A stretch of DNA of 64,000 nt from Gemmatimonadota bacterium (GTDB lineage Bacteria; Gemmatimonadota; Gemmatimonadetes; Gemmatimonadales; Gemmatimonadaceae): positions 62,001-126,000 of the forward strand of contig JADJNZ010000004.1 of assembly GCA_016714015.1 (NCBI GenBank), read 5' to 3'. Shown one piece after another: positions 53,769 to 62,733 of this stretch (within the stretch, counting starts at the first letter, position 1; the number at the start of each line of letters is the position of its first letter). Both the position numbers and the translations under genes were made by a program. The notes under the pieces are model-generated. The model was not told the DNA's origin, ran no database searches, and worked only from the letters and a program-made list of their open reading frames with translations.

Positions 53769-53780
53769 GTACACTGTACA
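53769..53780 (-). promoter_or_regulatory. TGTACAGTGTAC motif upstream of the GspE-N gene
   Basis: On the minus strand the 12-mer TGTACAGTGTAC lies 56 bases before the start codon. It contains the imperfect dyad GTAC-N3-GTAC and differs by one base from the motif at 21992-22003. Confidence 0.35.
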
Positions 53781-53840
53781 GCATCTTGCCGGGAAGGCCG
53801 CCCCGTCACATTGGGATGGGGCGACCCGCCACTCGCACGG

Positions 53841-56288
53841 TCACTGCGATCGGAAGGCCGTCGAGGGGTCGATCCGGCTCGCCCGCGCCGCCGGGATCCA
53901 GCAGGCGGCCAGGCCGATCGCCCCCATCAGGACCATGACCATCACGAGCGTGAGCGGGTCCCGCGCGGGGACGCCGTAGAGCAGTCCCTCGATGCTCCGC
54001 GCCAGCGCGAGCGCGCCGCCGGCGCCCGCGAGCAGCCCGAGGCCCACCAGCAGGCCGCCCTCGCTCAGGATCATGCGTTGGACGCGACCCGGGTCCGCAC
54101 CGAGCGACATCCGGATGCCGATCTCGTTCGTGCGCGCACTCACCGAGAAGGCGAGCACCGCCGCGATGCCGATGGACGCGATGACGAGCGCGAGCAGGCC
54201 GAACGAGCCCACGAGCAGTGCGTTGAGCCGGCGCGGACCCACGCTCTCGTCGCGCACGGCGGTCAGTGGCAGCACGTTCTCCACTGGCTGCTCGGGCGCG
54301 ATGCTGTGCACGATCGCGCGGGCCGCGGTGGCGAGACCTGCCGGGTCGACCGTGCTGCGGATCACCAGACCGCCTGTCGGGAAATCGGACTGCGCGAACG
54401 GGATGAAGGTCGCCGGAGTCGGCGCCGCGTCGAGTCCCCCGTCCTTCGTATCACCGACGATGCCGACGACGGTGCGCCAGTCGTTCTCCGGGATGCCGAT
54501 GAACCGGAGCACGTCACCGGTCCAGGCGACGCGCCGGCCGATGGGGTCGATGCCCGGGAACAGGCGGTCGCCAAGCGTCTTGTTGAGGATGACGACCTTC
54601 CCGGCGCCGCGCGTGTCGGTCTCGCTGAAATCACGACCGGCCAGCAGCGGGATCCCCGACGCGCGGAAGTAGCCCGGATCCGCCGAACGATACTCGGAGG
54701 CCGGCTGGGGCTCACCCGGACCGACCGGACGCCCCTCGGCCTTGATCTCGAGCATGATCTCCGACTTGCGCAGCGGGATGGTCGAGCCGACGCCGACGAC
54801 CTCGACGCCGTGGAGCGTCGCCAGCTCGCGACCCATCTCCTCGTACCGGCGTCCGGCGCGCGCGAAGTCGGTGACCGCCGTGAAGTCGAGCGGCACTTCC
54901 ATGGTGAGCACGTTCTCGGGATCGAGCCCAGGATCGACCGCGGCCAGCTGTTGCATGGAACGCACGAGCAGTCCCGCGCCGGCGAGGAGGATCACCGAGA
55001 CGGCGACCTGCGCCACGACGAGGCCCTGCTGGAGGCGGCGGCGGCGAGCGGAACCGCTCTTCTGGTTGCCGCCCGCCGAGAGTCCCGCACCGAGGGTATG
55101 CTCGGCGCCGACGCGCGGCGCGAAGGAGAGCAGCACCGCGACGACGACCGCGAGCAGGGCGGTGAAGCCGAGGACCATGCCGTCGACCTGGATCTCGTCC
55201 GCGCGGGGACTGTACCGCGCGATCACTGCGGAGAGCGTGCCGACGCCGGCGAAGGCGACGACGAGCCCGAGCGCCGCGCCCCCGAACGCGAGGACGAGAT
55301 TCTCGGCGAGGAGCAGCTTGCGGAGGCGGGCCGTGCCCGCGCCGAGCGCCGCACGCACGACCATCTCATGCTCGCGCCGCACACCGCGCATCAGGGTGAG
55401 GTTCGCGACGTTGGCGCAGGCGATGACGAGCACGAGCGCGGCGACACCCATCAAGAGGAAGAGCGTCGTGCGTGCATCGGCCCCGAGGACTTCCTTGAAT
55501 GGCGTGAGCGAGACCGAGTAGCCCGAGGCGGCGTTGTAATCCGACGGGTTCTCCTCGTGCACGCGGTCGACGATGCCCGAGACCTCCTGCCGCGCCTGCT
55601 CGACCGTCGCTCCGGGTGCCAGCCGTGCGATCATCTCGGTCATGCGGTGCGTGCGGCCCTGGACCATCATCGCGCTGACGTGATGCTCGCTGATCGACAT
55701 GTTCATCAGGGCGTCGATGCGACCGGGGAAGAACGGGGCCGGCTGGAGCACGCCGATCACCACGACCTCGCGGTTGCCGATCCGCATCGACTTGCCGACG
55801 ATCGCACTGTCGCCGCCGAAGTGCGCGAGCCAGTAGGCGTGGCCGAGCATGATGACCGGCGCGGCGCCCGCGCCGTCATCACTCGCGTTGAACTCGCGGC
55901 CCACGACCGGCTTGAGCCCCATCACGGCGAGGTAGTTGCCCGTCACGAGGCCGACATCGATCTGCGTGGCCTCGGCCTCCTCTACGAGCGAGAGCGTGAG
56001 CGGCGAGTACTCGGCGATCTGCCCGAGCGTCCGCGACGACTCGCGGAAATCGTTGATCTCGGGGACCGAGAACGCGATGTTGGTCGCGCCTTGCGCCGCG
56101 ACCGACTGGCGCAGGTAGACGAGGCGGTCGCCCTCCTGATGCGGGAGCGGCCGGAGGAGGACGCCGCGCACGGCCGAGAAGATCGCGGTGTTGGCCCCGA
56201 TGCCCAGGCCGAGGGTGAGGACGACCGCGACGGTGAAGCCCGGGGCGCGCGCGAGGGAGCGCAGGATGTAGCGCAGGTCGAGGGACAT
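53841..56288 (-). CDS. ABC-type permease of the duplicated orphan (ADOP, MacB/FtsX) family
   Basis: 815 residues. Two MacB-type units, each with an N-terminal helix, a periplasmic domain and FtsX-type helices: first unit about 1-420 (LGLGIGANTAIFSAVRGVLL near the start), second about 430-815. No ATP-binding subunit is adjacent, as is typical of ADOP proteins in Acidobacteria and Gemmatimonadota. Substrate unknown. ATG 56288 puts SLDLRYILRSL at the N-terminus; a longer start is less likely. Confidence 0.9.
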   Translation of the reverse strand: MSLDLRYILRSLARAPGFTVAVVLTLGLGIGANTAIFSAVRGVLLRPLPHQEGDRLVYLRQSVAAQGATNIAFSVPEINDFRESSRTLGQIAEYSPLTLSLVEEAEATQIDVGLVTGNYLAVMGLKPVVGREFNASDDGAGAAPVIMLGHAYWLAHFGGDSAIVGKSMRIGNREVVVIGVLQPAPFFPGRIDALMNMSISEHHVSAMMVQGRTHRMTEMIARLAPGATVEQARQEVSGIVDRVHEENPSDYNAASGYSVSLTPFKEVLGADARTTLFLLMGVAALVLVIACANVANLTLMRGVRREHEMVVRAALGAGTARLRKLLLAENLVLAFGGAALGLVVAFAGVGTLSAVIARYSPRADEIQVDGMVLGFTALLAVVVAVLLSFAPRVGAEHTLGAGLSAGGNQKSGSARRRRLQQGLVVAQVAVSVILLAGAGLLVRSMQQLAAVDPGLDPENVLTMEVPLDFTAVTDFARAGRRYEEMGRELATLHGVEVVGVGSTIPLRKSEIMLEIKAEGRPVGPGEPQPASEYRSADPGYFRASGIPLLAGRDFSETDTRGAGKVVILNKTLGDRLFPGIDPIGRRVAWTGDVLRFIGIPENDWRTVVGIVGDTKDGGLDAAPTPATFIPFAQSDFPTGGLVIRSTVDPAGLATAARAIVHSIAPEQPVENVLPLTAVRDESVGPRRLNALLVGSFGLLALVIASIGIAAVLAFSVSARTNEIGIRMSLGADPGRVQRMILSEGGLLVGLGLLAGAGGALALARSIEGLLYGVPARDPLTLVMVMVLMGAIGLAACWIPAARASRIDPSTAFRSQ

Positions 56289-56390
56289 CGGGGGCTCGGG
56301 GAGGACGATGTGGGAAACGTCCCCCGTGGGACGCGCCCACGCAAGGCGCATCCGTTCTGTGGCCGCGGCCCTCCCGTGGACGCCTCATGC

Positions 56391-56429
56391 AGCGAGCCCA
56401 CTCCCCGGGGCGCGGGAAGTGGGCTCGCT
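56391..56429. terminator. Strong hairpin after the phosphate-binding-like gene
   Basis: AGCGAGCCCACT (56391-56402) pairs with AGTGGGCTCGCT (56418-56429), and CCC/GGG extends the stem in the loop. It lies 17 bases after the stop codon at 56446. No T-tract follows on the minus strand. Confidence 0.55.
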
Positions 56430-56445
56430 CGGTGCGGCCGTGGCG

Positions 56446-56865
56446 CTACTTGACGTCGACGACCTTCACGCCGGCGGGGATGGTGGCGCCCGACGAGACG
56501 TATCCGATCGCTCCCGGGTTGGCGCGCACCCAGTCGAGCACGGCGGCGTCCGTGTCCTTCTGGATCGGTGGCACCGCTCGACCGGAGTAGATCTCGCGGA
56601 GCCAGTGGGCGGTCACCGCCTTTGCCTCGCGGCCGATGACGGCGACGCTGAAGGCCTGCCGGACATCGGACTTCTCGGGGAGGTCGACCGGCGCCGCGGC
56701 GACGCCGCCCGACCAGGTCTTCACGGTGCCGAGGAATATCGAGCTGACGACCTGCTTGGTGATGGTCGCGGAGTTCTCCGCGTTGACGACGACCTTGAAG
56801 GCCTGCGCCTGTGCCGCGGACGCGCTCACGCAGAGCAGCAGGGCGGCGATGAGGGATCGGATCAT
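56446..56865 (-). CDS. Exported PstS-like (phosphate-binding-type) half-size protein
   Basis: 139 residues with a signal peptide (1-20). The body resembles the second half-domain of PstS-like periplasmic proteins (VKTWSGGVA, WVRANPGAIGYVSSG). At half the usual length it may bind small anions or act as a surface receptor. It is preceded by a porin gene 28 bases upstream in the same operon. Confidence 0.8.
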   Translation of the reverse strand: MIRSLIAALLLCVSASAAQAQAFKVVVNAENSATITKQVVSSIFLGTVKTWSGGVAAAPVDLPEKSDVRQAFSVAVIGREAKAVTAHWLREIYSGRAVPPIQKDTDAAVLDWVRANPGAIGYVSSGATIPAGVKVVDVK

Positions 56866-56893
56866 TGGGTTCGCTCGGGCGGATGAGGTGGCG

Positions 56894-57994
56894 TCAGAAT
56901 GCGACAGAGACGGAGACCTTGATCTCCCCGAAGTTCACGCCGCGGAAGCGGCGGTTGTCCACGCCCGACTTGAACTGGTCGTACTCGGTCTTGAGGAAGA
57001 GTCCCTGCGTGATGCGCGTGTTGAGTCCGATGATCGACGTGCTCGCCTCGTCGTCCGGCGTGCCGGTGTCGGGATCGTGGGCCTCGTACCTCAAGTAGGG
57101 CGTGTACCGCCCCATCCGCTGATAGACCATCGCGCTCAGGCCCGTGCGGTCGATGCCCGTGCCGGAGGACGCGTCGAGCGAGCCCTGGACCCACTCGACC
57201 TCGACCCCGGAGTTGCCCGGCTGCCAATCGACGAACGCGCCGTAACTGGCGAGCGTCGACTGCGAGCCGAGCGACTCGAAGAGCGCGTCATACTCCTCGG
57301 GGCGATCGCGGTAGAACGACACGCCGATGCGGAAGGCATCCACCGGGGAGAATCGGACGATGCCGCTGATCGCCTTCTGGCTGTTGTCGTCCTTGTCGAA
57401 CGGGTTGTTCTCGCTTGCGCCACCAGCCACGGGGGAAACGGGCTGGTCACCGTTGGAGATCTGCACGACGTAGTCGAGGGCGCGGCCGGCGATCTGTCCC
57501 GAGCCGGTGAAGGCGATGCCGGACGCGTGACGGGGGTAGAAGCGCACTCGGCTTCCGTACTTGTCGGTGCGCACCGTCGAGCTCGGCTCCTTCACTGAGA
57601 GGAATGCGGGCTTCGCCGTGTGGATCTCGTTGTAGATGCCGAAGTGCACGAACATCTTGCCCGCGCGCACGCGGAACCAGTCGCTCACCGCGTACTCCGC
57701 GAACGCGTACTCGATCGCGTTGTTGCCGCGCTGATCCTCGGAGGCGGCCCCGTGCTCCCACGCGATGTCGGCCGCGACCCGGAAGCGGTCGGCCGGGGCG
57801 AAGTTGAAGACGAGGTCGAAGCCGTCGGAGTCGAACGAGCCCCGCGTGTCACCGCGGCCGGCAGGACCGGTCCGCTGCTCGTACTCGAAGGACGAGTACC
57901 CGTTGATCCGGAATCGGTCGGATTGCTGCGCCGCGGCGGGAGCCCCGGTGACGGCGACCAGGCCGAGCAGGAGGAAGAGGGATGAACGCTGCAT
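56894..57994 (-). CDS. Outer-membrane porin (phosphate-selective O/P type)
   Basis: 366 residues with a signal peptide (1-22). The chain alternates in beta strands and ends in VSVAF with a terminal Phe, as expected for outer-membrane barrels. NGYSSFEYEQRTG and GKMFVHFGIYNE are typical of the O/P porin group. Paired with a PstS-like protein, it suggests capture and entry of an oxyanion, perhaps phosphate. Confidence 0.85.
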   Translation of the reverse strand: MQRSSLFLLLGLVAVTGAPAAAQQSDRFRINGYSSFEYEQRTGPAGRGDTRGSFDSDGFDLVFNFAPADRFRVAADIAWEHGAASEDQRGNNAIEYAFAEYAVSDWFRVRAGKMFVHFGIYNEIHTAKPAFLSVKEPSSTVRTDKYGSRVRFYPRHASGIAFTGSGQIAGRALDYVVQISNGDQPVSPVAGGASENNPFDKDDNSQKAISGIVRFSPVDAFRIGVSFYRDRPEEYDALFESLGSQSTLASYGAFVDWQPGNSGVEVEWVQGSLDASSGTGIDRTGLSAMVYQRMGRYTPYLRYEAHDPDTGTPDDEASTSIIGLNTRITQGLFLKTEYDQFKSGVDNRRFRGVNFGEIKVSVSVAF

Positions 57995-58237
57995 GCGAGT
58001 GCCCTGATGCTGAAGGTCTGCGCCGCCTCCTCCCGGTGCGGGAGAAAGCGACGATCGTGTGCGCGAGGTGCGCTGTAAGGGACAGTGTCGGTCACGAAGT
58101 GACGGTCTTGAGTCCTCGCGTTCGGACCGTTCGGTCCACCACGCGGCGTTCCCGGCACGGCGATTCCGCGCGTCCGGGGTCCGCGGTGAGGAGAATGCCT
58201 CTCGCGTCCCGGGGCCGGCGGACCCAAGTTAGGGGGG
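57995..58237. other. Divergent intergenic region, 243 bp
   Basis: It separates the porin operon from the histidine kinase operon and should hold both promoters. No clear consensus -35/-10 pair was found. GGGGGG before the ATG at 58238 may serve as ribosome site. Confidence 0.35.
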
Positions 58238-60307
58238 ATGCCGTCCTTCTCGGTGCTCGAGATGCAGGAGAAGACGCCCGACGACTTCCGTCGATGGGCG
58301 ATCGGCGGCTCGCTCGTCGGGGCGATCGCGTACACGATCGTGGCAGTGACGGTGCTCTCGATCCGGGGCACGGACGCCGCGCTGCCCATCTACTCTCCCA
58401 TCGCCGCCGCCATCGGCTGCTGGGTCGCGTTCGGCCTCGTGCTCCGCGGCGAATCGAGGGCGGGGACGTTGCTGACCGTCGCCGCGTGCTGGACGGAGTC
58501 GACCGGGGCGCTCTCGACGTCTCCGCTCTTCCCGTCCCCGGGTCTCCTCGCCGGTCCGGTGCTGGTGATGGGCGCGAGCCTGCTCCTCGGCCGCCGGATC
58601 GGGCTGATCCTCACGCTCGTCTCGGTGGCGATCACGGCACCGCTCGTGCGCATCTCGCCGGAGTTCATCGACACGGGACTCTCCGTCCGCGCCTGGTACT
58701 GGCTCGTGATCCACGCGGTGGGGATGCTGGCGGCGTGGGGGGTGGTGGCGATCAGCCTGCGCACGCTGCAGCGCACGGTAATGCTGGTCCGCGACCAGGA
58801 GCGCGAGTTGAGCGAGCTCATCGCCTTCGCACCGGATGGCATCCTCATCCTCACGCCGGCTGACCATGTGCACACGGCGAACGCCGCGGCCGGGCGGTTG
58901 CTTGGCCTGACGGGCGGCGATGCGGCCGGTCGGTCACTGAGCCAGCTGCTCGGCGCCGCGGGATGGCAGAGCCGCGCGGCCGACCTCGGCGAGCTCTCCC
59001 GCCCCATGACCACGCCCCTGCTCTGGACGCTCGTGCGCGCCGGTGAGCCGGCGTCCCACGTGGAGGTCACCTGGCGCCGGATCGACGCGGGTCGCCGGCA
59101 ACTCATGCTCCGCGACGTCACCGAACGGGTGCGCACCGAACGCACGCAGCGCGACAACCAGTCCCAGCTCGCGCACTCACAGCGACTCGAGGCCATCGGT
59201 CAGCTCGCGGGTGGCATCGCGCACGACTTCAACAACCTGCTGATGGCGATCAGCGGCTCCGCCGAGCTCCTTCGGGACGAGGCGGACGCCGAGATGCGCG
59301 CGACGTTGCTCGACGAGGTGCTCGCGGCGCAGGAGCGCGGGGCGAGCCTGACGCGGCAGTTGCTCGCGTTCGCGCGGCGCGACGTCGCGCGACCGACCGT
59401 GCTCGACCTGTCCGCCCTGGTCACGCAACGCCAGCGGTTGCTGCAGCCGATCGTCGGCGACCGGGTGAAGCTGATCCTCGATCTCGAACCCGACGCGCGC
59501 GTGAGCATCGACGCGGCGCAGATGGAGCAGGTGCTGGTGAACCTCGTGGCGAACGCGCGCGACGCGATGCCGGGGGGCGGGCGGTGCGTCCTCTCGGTCC
59601 AGCGCGTCACCGGCCCGACGGGGCCCGAGCAGGTCCGGATGCGTGTCAGCGACGAGGGCGTCGGGATGGACGAGGAGACGGTGGCGCGCGCCTTCGAGCC
59701 GTTCTTCACGACGAAGGCGCGCGGGCACGGCACCGGGCTCGGCCTCGCCTCGGTGCAGGGGATCATCATGCAGAGCGGCGGGACCGTCGCGCTCGCGTCG
59801 GTCCCTGCGCAGGGGACGACGGTGGAGATCCTGCTGCCGTTCGCGACGGAGGCGTTGGAGACCGGCCCGGTCTCGCTCGCGCCCGAGGAGGCCCGTCGCG
59901 CCGCCGGCGCGACGATCCTCGTCGTGGACGACGACGACAGCACGCGCACCGTGGTCGCGCGCATCCTCCAGCGCGCCGGCTACGCGGTGCGCCTCGCCCC
60001 CGACGGCATCCAGGCGTTGCGCGTGCTCGATGCCGACCCGCGCGGCATCGACATGCTCGTGAGCGACGTGACGATGCCGGGCCTCACCGGCCCCGAGCTC
60101 GCCGACGCCGTGCAACTGCGCGTGCCCGGCCTGCCGATGCTCTTCATCTCCGGCTACCCGAAGGATGTGGTGAGCGCGGAGAGCGGCCTGCGGGCGGAGC
60201 ACGACCTCCTGACCAAGCCGTTCACCGCGCGCGAGCTGACCGATCGCGTGGCAGAGCGACTCGCGGTCGCGCGGGAGGCCGCGGTGGAGGACGGGAGCCC
60301 GACATGA
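58238..60307 (+). CDS. Hybrid sensor histidine kinase with receiver domain
   Basis: 689 residues. Five or six N-terminal membrane helices (about 22-175), a PAS-like domain (about 190-300), HisKA with H329 in IAHDFNNLLMA, the N-box NLVANARDAM, the ATP lid GTGLGLASVQG and a C-terminal receiver with VVDDDDS and the phospho-acceptor Asp in LVSDVTMPG. The kinase should phosphorylate its own receiver, but there is no DNA-binding output domain. Its stop overlaps the Rieske oxygenase start (ATGA), so the two are co-translated. Confidence 0.93.
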   Translation: MPSFSVLEMQEKTPDDFRRWAIGGSLVGAIAYTIVAVTVLSIRGTDAALPIYSPIAAAIGCWVAFGLVLRGESRAGTLLTVAACWTESTGALSTSPLFPSPGLLAGPVLVMGASLLLGRRIGLILTLVSVAITAPLVRISPEFIDTGLSVRAWYWLVIHAVGMLAAWGVVAISLRTLQRTVMLVRDQERELSELIAFAPDGILILTPADHVHTANAAAGRLLGLTGGDAAGRSLSQLLGAAGWQSRAADLGELSRPMTTPLLWTLVRAGEPASHVEVTWRRIDAGRRQLMLRDVTERVRTERTQRDNQSQLAHSQRLEAIGQLAGGIAHDFNNLLMAISGSAELLRDEADAEMRATLLDEVLAAQERGASLTRQLLAFARRDVARPTVLDLSALVTQRQRLLQPIVGDRVKLILDLEPDARVSIDAAQMEQVLVNLVANARDAMPGGGRCVLSVQRVTGPTGPEQVRMRVSDEGVGMDEETVARAFEPFFTTKARGHGTGLGLASVQGIIMQSGGTVALASVPAQGTTVEILLPFATEALETGPVSLAPEEARRAAGATILVVDDDDSTRTVVARILQRAGYAVRLAPDGIQALRVLDADPRGIDMLVSDVTMPGLTGPELADAVQLRVPGLPMLFISGYPKDVVSAESGLRAEHDLLTKPFTARELTDRVAERLAVAREAAVEDGSPT

Positions 60308-61419
60308 GACCCGCGACCTATCCCGCGCTCCACTCGGCCGACCTCGAGAGCACGCCGATCGAGCGGTCCTGGACCATCCCGTCGGCGTGGTACACCGATC
60401 CGGCGTTCCACGACCTCGACCGCGACGCCATCTTCGCGCGCACCTGGCAGGGCGTCGGGCATCTGGGCCAACTGCGCGAGCCGGGGGACTTCTTCACGGC
60501 GACCGTTGCGGACAGTCCGGTGATCGTGCTGCGCGATCGCGAGGGCGTGCTCCGGGCGTTCTACAACGTCTGCCGGCATCGCGGCGGGCCGCTCGCGACC
60601 GCGGCCGCCGGGTGCGTGAAGGCGCTGACCTGCCAGTACCACGGCTGGACCTACCTGCTCGACGGCTCGCTGCGCGGCGTGCCGCGCTGGGACCGCGTGG
60701 ACCTCTTCGACAAGAAGGACTACGGGCTCGTGCCCATCCGCGTGGAGACCTGGCAGGGGCAGGTCTTCGTGAACCTCGACGCCGACGCCGCGCCGCTCGC
60801 GAGCGTCATGGCGGGCATCGCCGAGCGGATCGCGCCGGTGCGTCTGGACGCGATGACCTTCGTGAAGCGGATCGACTACGAGGTCGCGTGCAACTGGAAG
60901 GTGTATGTCGACAACTTCCTCGAAGGGTACCACGTCCCGTACGTGCATCCCGAGCTGATGAAGCTCTACGACTTCCGGCAGTATCGCACCGAAGGCCACG
61001 AGCACTTCTCGCTCCAGTGGACCGCGCTCACCGCCGGCGACGCGCCGTACGACATCCGACCGGGGGACTGCGCGTACTACTACTGCGTCTTCCCCAACTA
61101 CATGCTCAACATCCTGCCGGGCCGGGTGCAGACGAACCTCGTCGTGCCGCTCGGGCCCGACCGGTGCCGCGTGGAGTTCGGGTTCTTCTACGCCGATGCG
61201 GCCGGGGCGGCGGCCGAGCGAGCGATCGCCGACGACCTCGACTACTCCGACCGGATCCAGCGCGAGGACATGGACATCTGCGTGCACGTGCAGCGCGGCG
61301 TCGGATCGCGCGCGTACGACCGCGGGCGATTCTCGGTCGATGCGGAGCTCGGCGTGCACCACTTCCAGGACCGGCTCAAGGCCGCGTACCGCAGCTGGGT
61401 GGCGCGGCCGGACGCCTGA
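60304..61419 (+). CDS. Rieske-type ring-hydroxylating/choline-type monooxygenase, large subunit
   Basis: 371 residues. The Rieske [2Fe-2S] site uses C90, H92, C110 and H113. The mononuclear iron site has D203, H210 and H215 (DNFLEGYHVPYVH). The spacing and sequence resemble choline, glycine betaine and carnitine monooxygenases more than aromatic dioxygenases. No reductase gene is adjacent. The coupling with a sensor kinase is unusual. Confidence 0.88.
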   Translation: MRPATYPALHSADLESTPIERSWTIPSAWYTDPAFHDLDRDAIFARTWQGVGHLGQLREPGDFFTATVADSPVIVLRDREGVLRAFYNVCRHRGGPLATAAAGCVKALTCQYHGWTYLLDGSLRGVPRWDRVDLFDKKDYGLVPIRVETWQGQVFVNLDADAAPLASVMAGIAERIAPVRLDAMTFVKRIDYEVACNWKVYVDNFLEGYHVPYVHPELMKLYDFRQYRTEGHEHFSLQWTALTAGDAPYDIRPGDCAYYYCVFPNYMLNILPGRVQTNLVVPLGPDRCRVEFGFFYADAAGAAAERAIADDLDYSDRIQREDMDICVHVQRGVGSRAYDRGRFSVDAELGVHHFQDRLKAAYRSWVARPDA

Positions 61420-61431
61420 AACGCGCGCGGG

Positions 61432-62733
61432 TCAGTGGTAGGGATAGACCATGTAGAAGACGAGCGACATCCCCGCGAGCACCCACATCGCCGCCGGCAC
61501 CTCGCGTCCGCGGCCGGTGAGCACCTTGAGCAGCGGGTGGAGCAGCAGCCCCGCGGTCATCCCCACGCCGATGTTGAAGGTGAAGCTCATGAGCACGATC
61601 GTGAGCAGCGCGGGGATCCACTCCGTCTGGTCGTCGCGCTCGAGCGTCGCGATCGGACCGACCATCACGAGGCCGATCGCGACGAGCGCCACGCCCGTCG
61701 CGTGGATCGGCACCGCGGTCAGCAACGGCGCGAAGAAGAGTGCGAGGAGGAAGAGCGCGGCGACGACCACGGCGGTCATCCCGGTGCGGCCGCCCTCCTC
61801 GATCCCGACCGCCGACTCCACGAAGGCGCCGCAGGTCGTGGTCCCGAGCACCGGTGCCGCCATGTTCACCAGCGCGTCGGCGAGCATGGGCTTCTCGATG
61901 TCGGGAAGGTTCCCCTGCGCGTCGAGCAACCCGGCCCGCGCCGAGAGCCCGATGAGCGTGCCGATGGTATCGACGAACGCCATCACGAACACGATCACGA
62001 CCACCGGCAGCGCCTGGAGCGTGAGCGCGCCGGCGATGTCGAGCTGCCCGAACACCGGCGCGAGGCTCGGCGGCAGGCTCATCACCGAGCCCGGGAGCGG
62101 GGTGACGCCCACGAGCACCGACAGTGCCGTCGTCGCGAGGATGCCGATGATGAGCGCGCCCGTCTGGCGCCGCGCGAGCATCCACGCCGTGAGGACGAAA
62201 CCCGCGAGCGCGAGGAGGGTGGTCGGGCTGGAGAGCGCCCCGAGGGCGACCGGGGCCCCGGGCACTCCCGGCACGACCACGCCGATCTGATTGAGCCCGA
62301 TGAATGTGAGGAACAGGCCGATGCCGATCGCGAAGCTGTGCTTGAGCGACGTGGGCAGGGCGTTCGCGAGCCAGCTCCGCACGCGGAGCACGGTGAGCAG
62401 CGTGAAGAGGACACCGGCGAGGAAGATCGCGCCGAGCGCGGTCTGCCACGGGAAGCCCATCCCCTTCACGACCGTGAAGACGATGAAGGCGTTCTCGCCC
62501 ATGTACGGCGCGATGGCGAACGGTCGCTTGGCGTAGACCCCCATGATGAGCGTGCCGAACGCGGCGGAGAGGATCGTCGCCGTGATCGATGCCTCGCGCG
62601 GCAAGCCCGCAGCCTCGAGGATCGCGGGGTTCACGACGATGATGTACGCCATCGTCAGGAAGGTCGCGATGCCGGCGCGGACCTCGGTGCGGAGCGTCGT
62701 GCCGTGCGCGGCGAAGTCGAAGTAGCGGTTCAC
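61432..62733 (-). CDS. NCS2 purine permease (AzgA-like)
   Basis: 433 residues with about 12-14 helices. Conserved segments are GIATFLTMAYIIVVNP, APYMGENAFI and a second half with TCGAFVESAVGIEEGGRTG. The family imports adenine, guanine or hypoxanthine with protons. The GTG start overlaps the stop of the nucleosidase gene (GTGA). Together they form a salvage pair: an exported enzyme frees the base and this permease takes it up. Confidence 0.93.
   Translation of the reverse strand: MNRYFDFAAHGTTLRTEVRAGIATFLTMAYIIVVNPAILEAAGLPREASITATILSAAFGTLIMGVYAKRPFAIAPYMGENAFIVFTVVKGMGFPWQTALGAIFLAGVLFTLLTVLRVRSWLANALPTSLKHSFAIGIGLFLTFIGLNQIGVVVPGVPGAPVALGALSSPTTLLALAGFVLTAWMLARRQTGALIIGILATTALSVLVGVTPLPGSVMSLPPSLAPVFGQLDIAGALTLQALPVVVIVFVMAFVDTIGTLIGLSARAGLLDAQGNLPDIEKPMLADALVNMAAPVLGTTTCGAFVESAVGIEEGGRTGMTAVVVAALFLLALFFAPLLTAVPIHATGVALVAIGLVMVGPIATLERDDQTEWIPALLTIVLMSFTFNIGVGMTAGLLLHPLLKVLTGRGREVPAAMWVLAGMSLVFYMVYPYH

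Noticed and set aside
53610..56453. A 947-codon plus-strand frame.
   Set aside because: It is antisense to the ADOP permease, which has clear FtsX/MacB motifs; the plus frame is His/Arg/Asp-rich noise.
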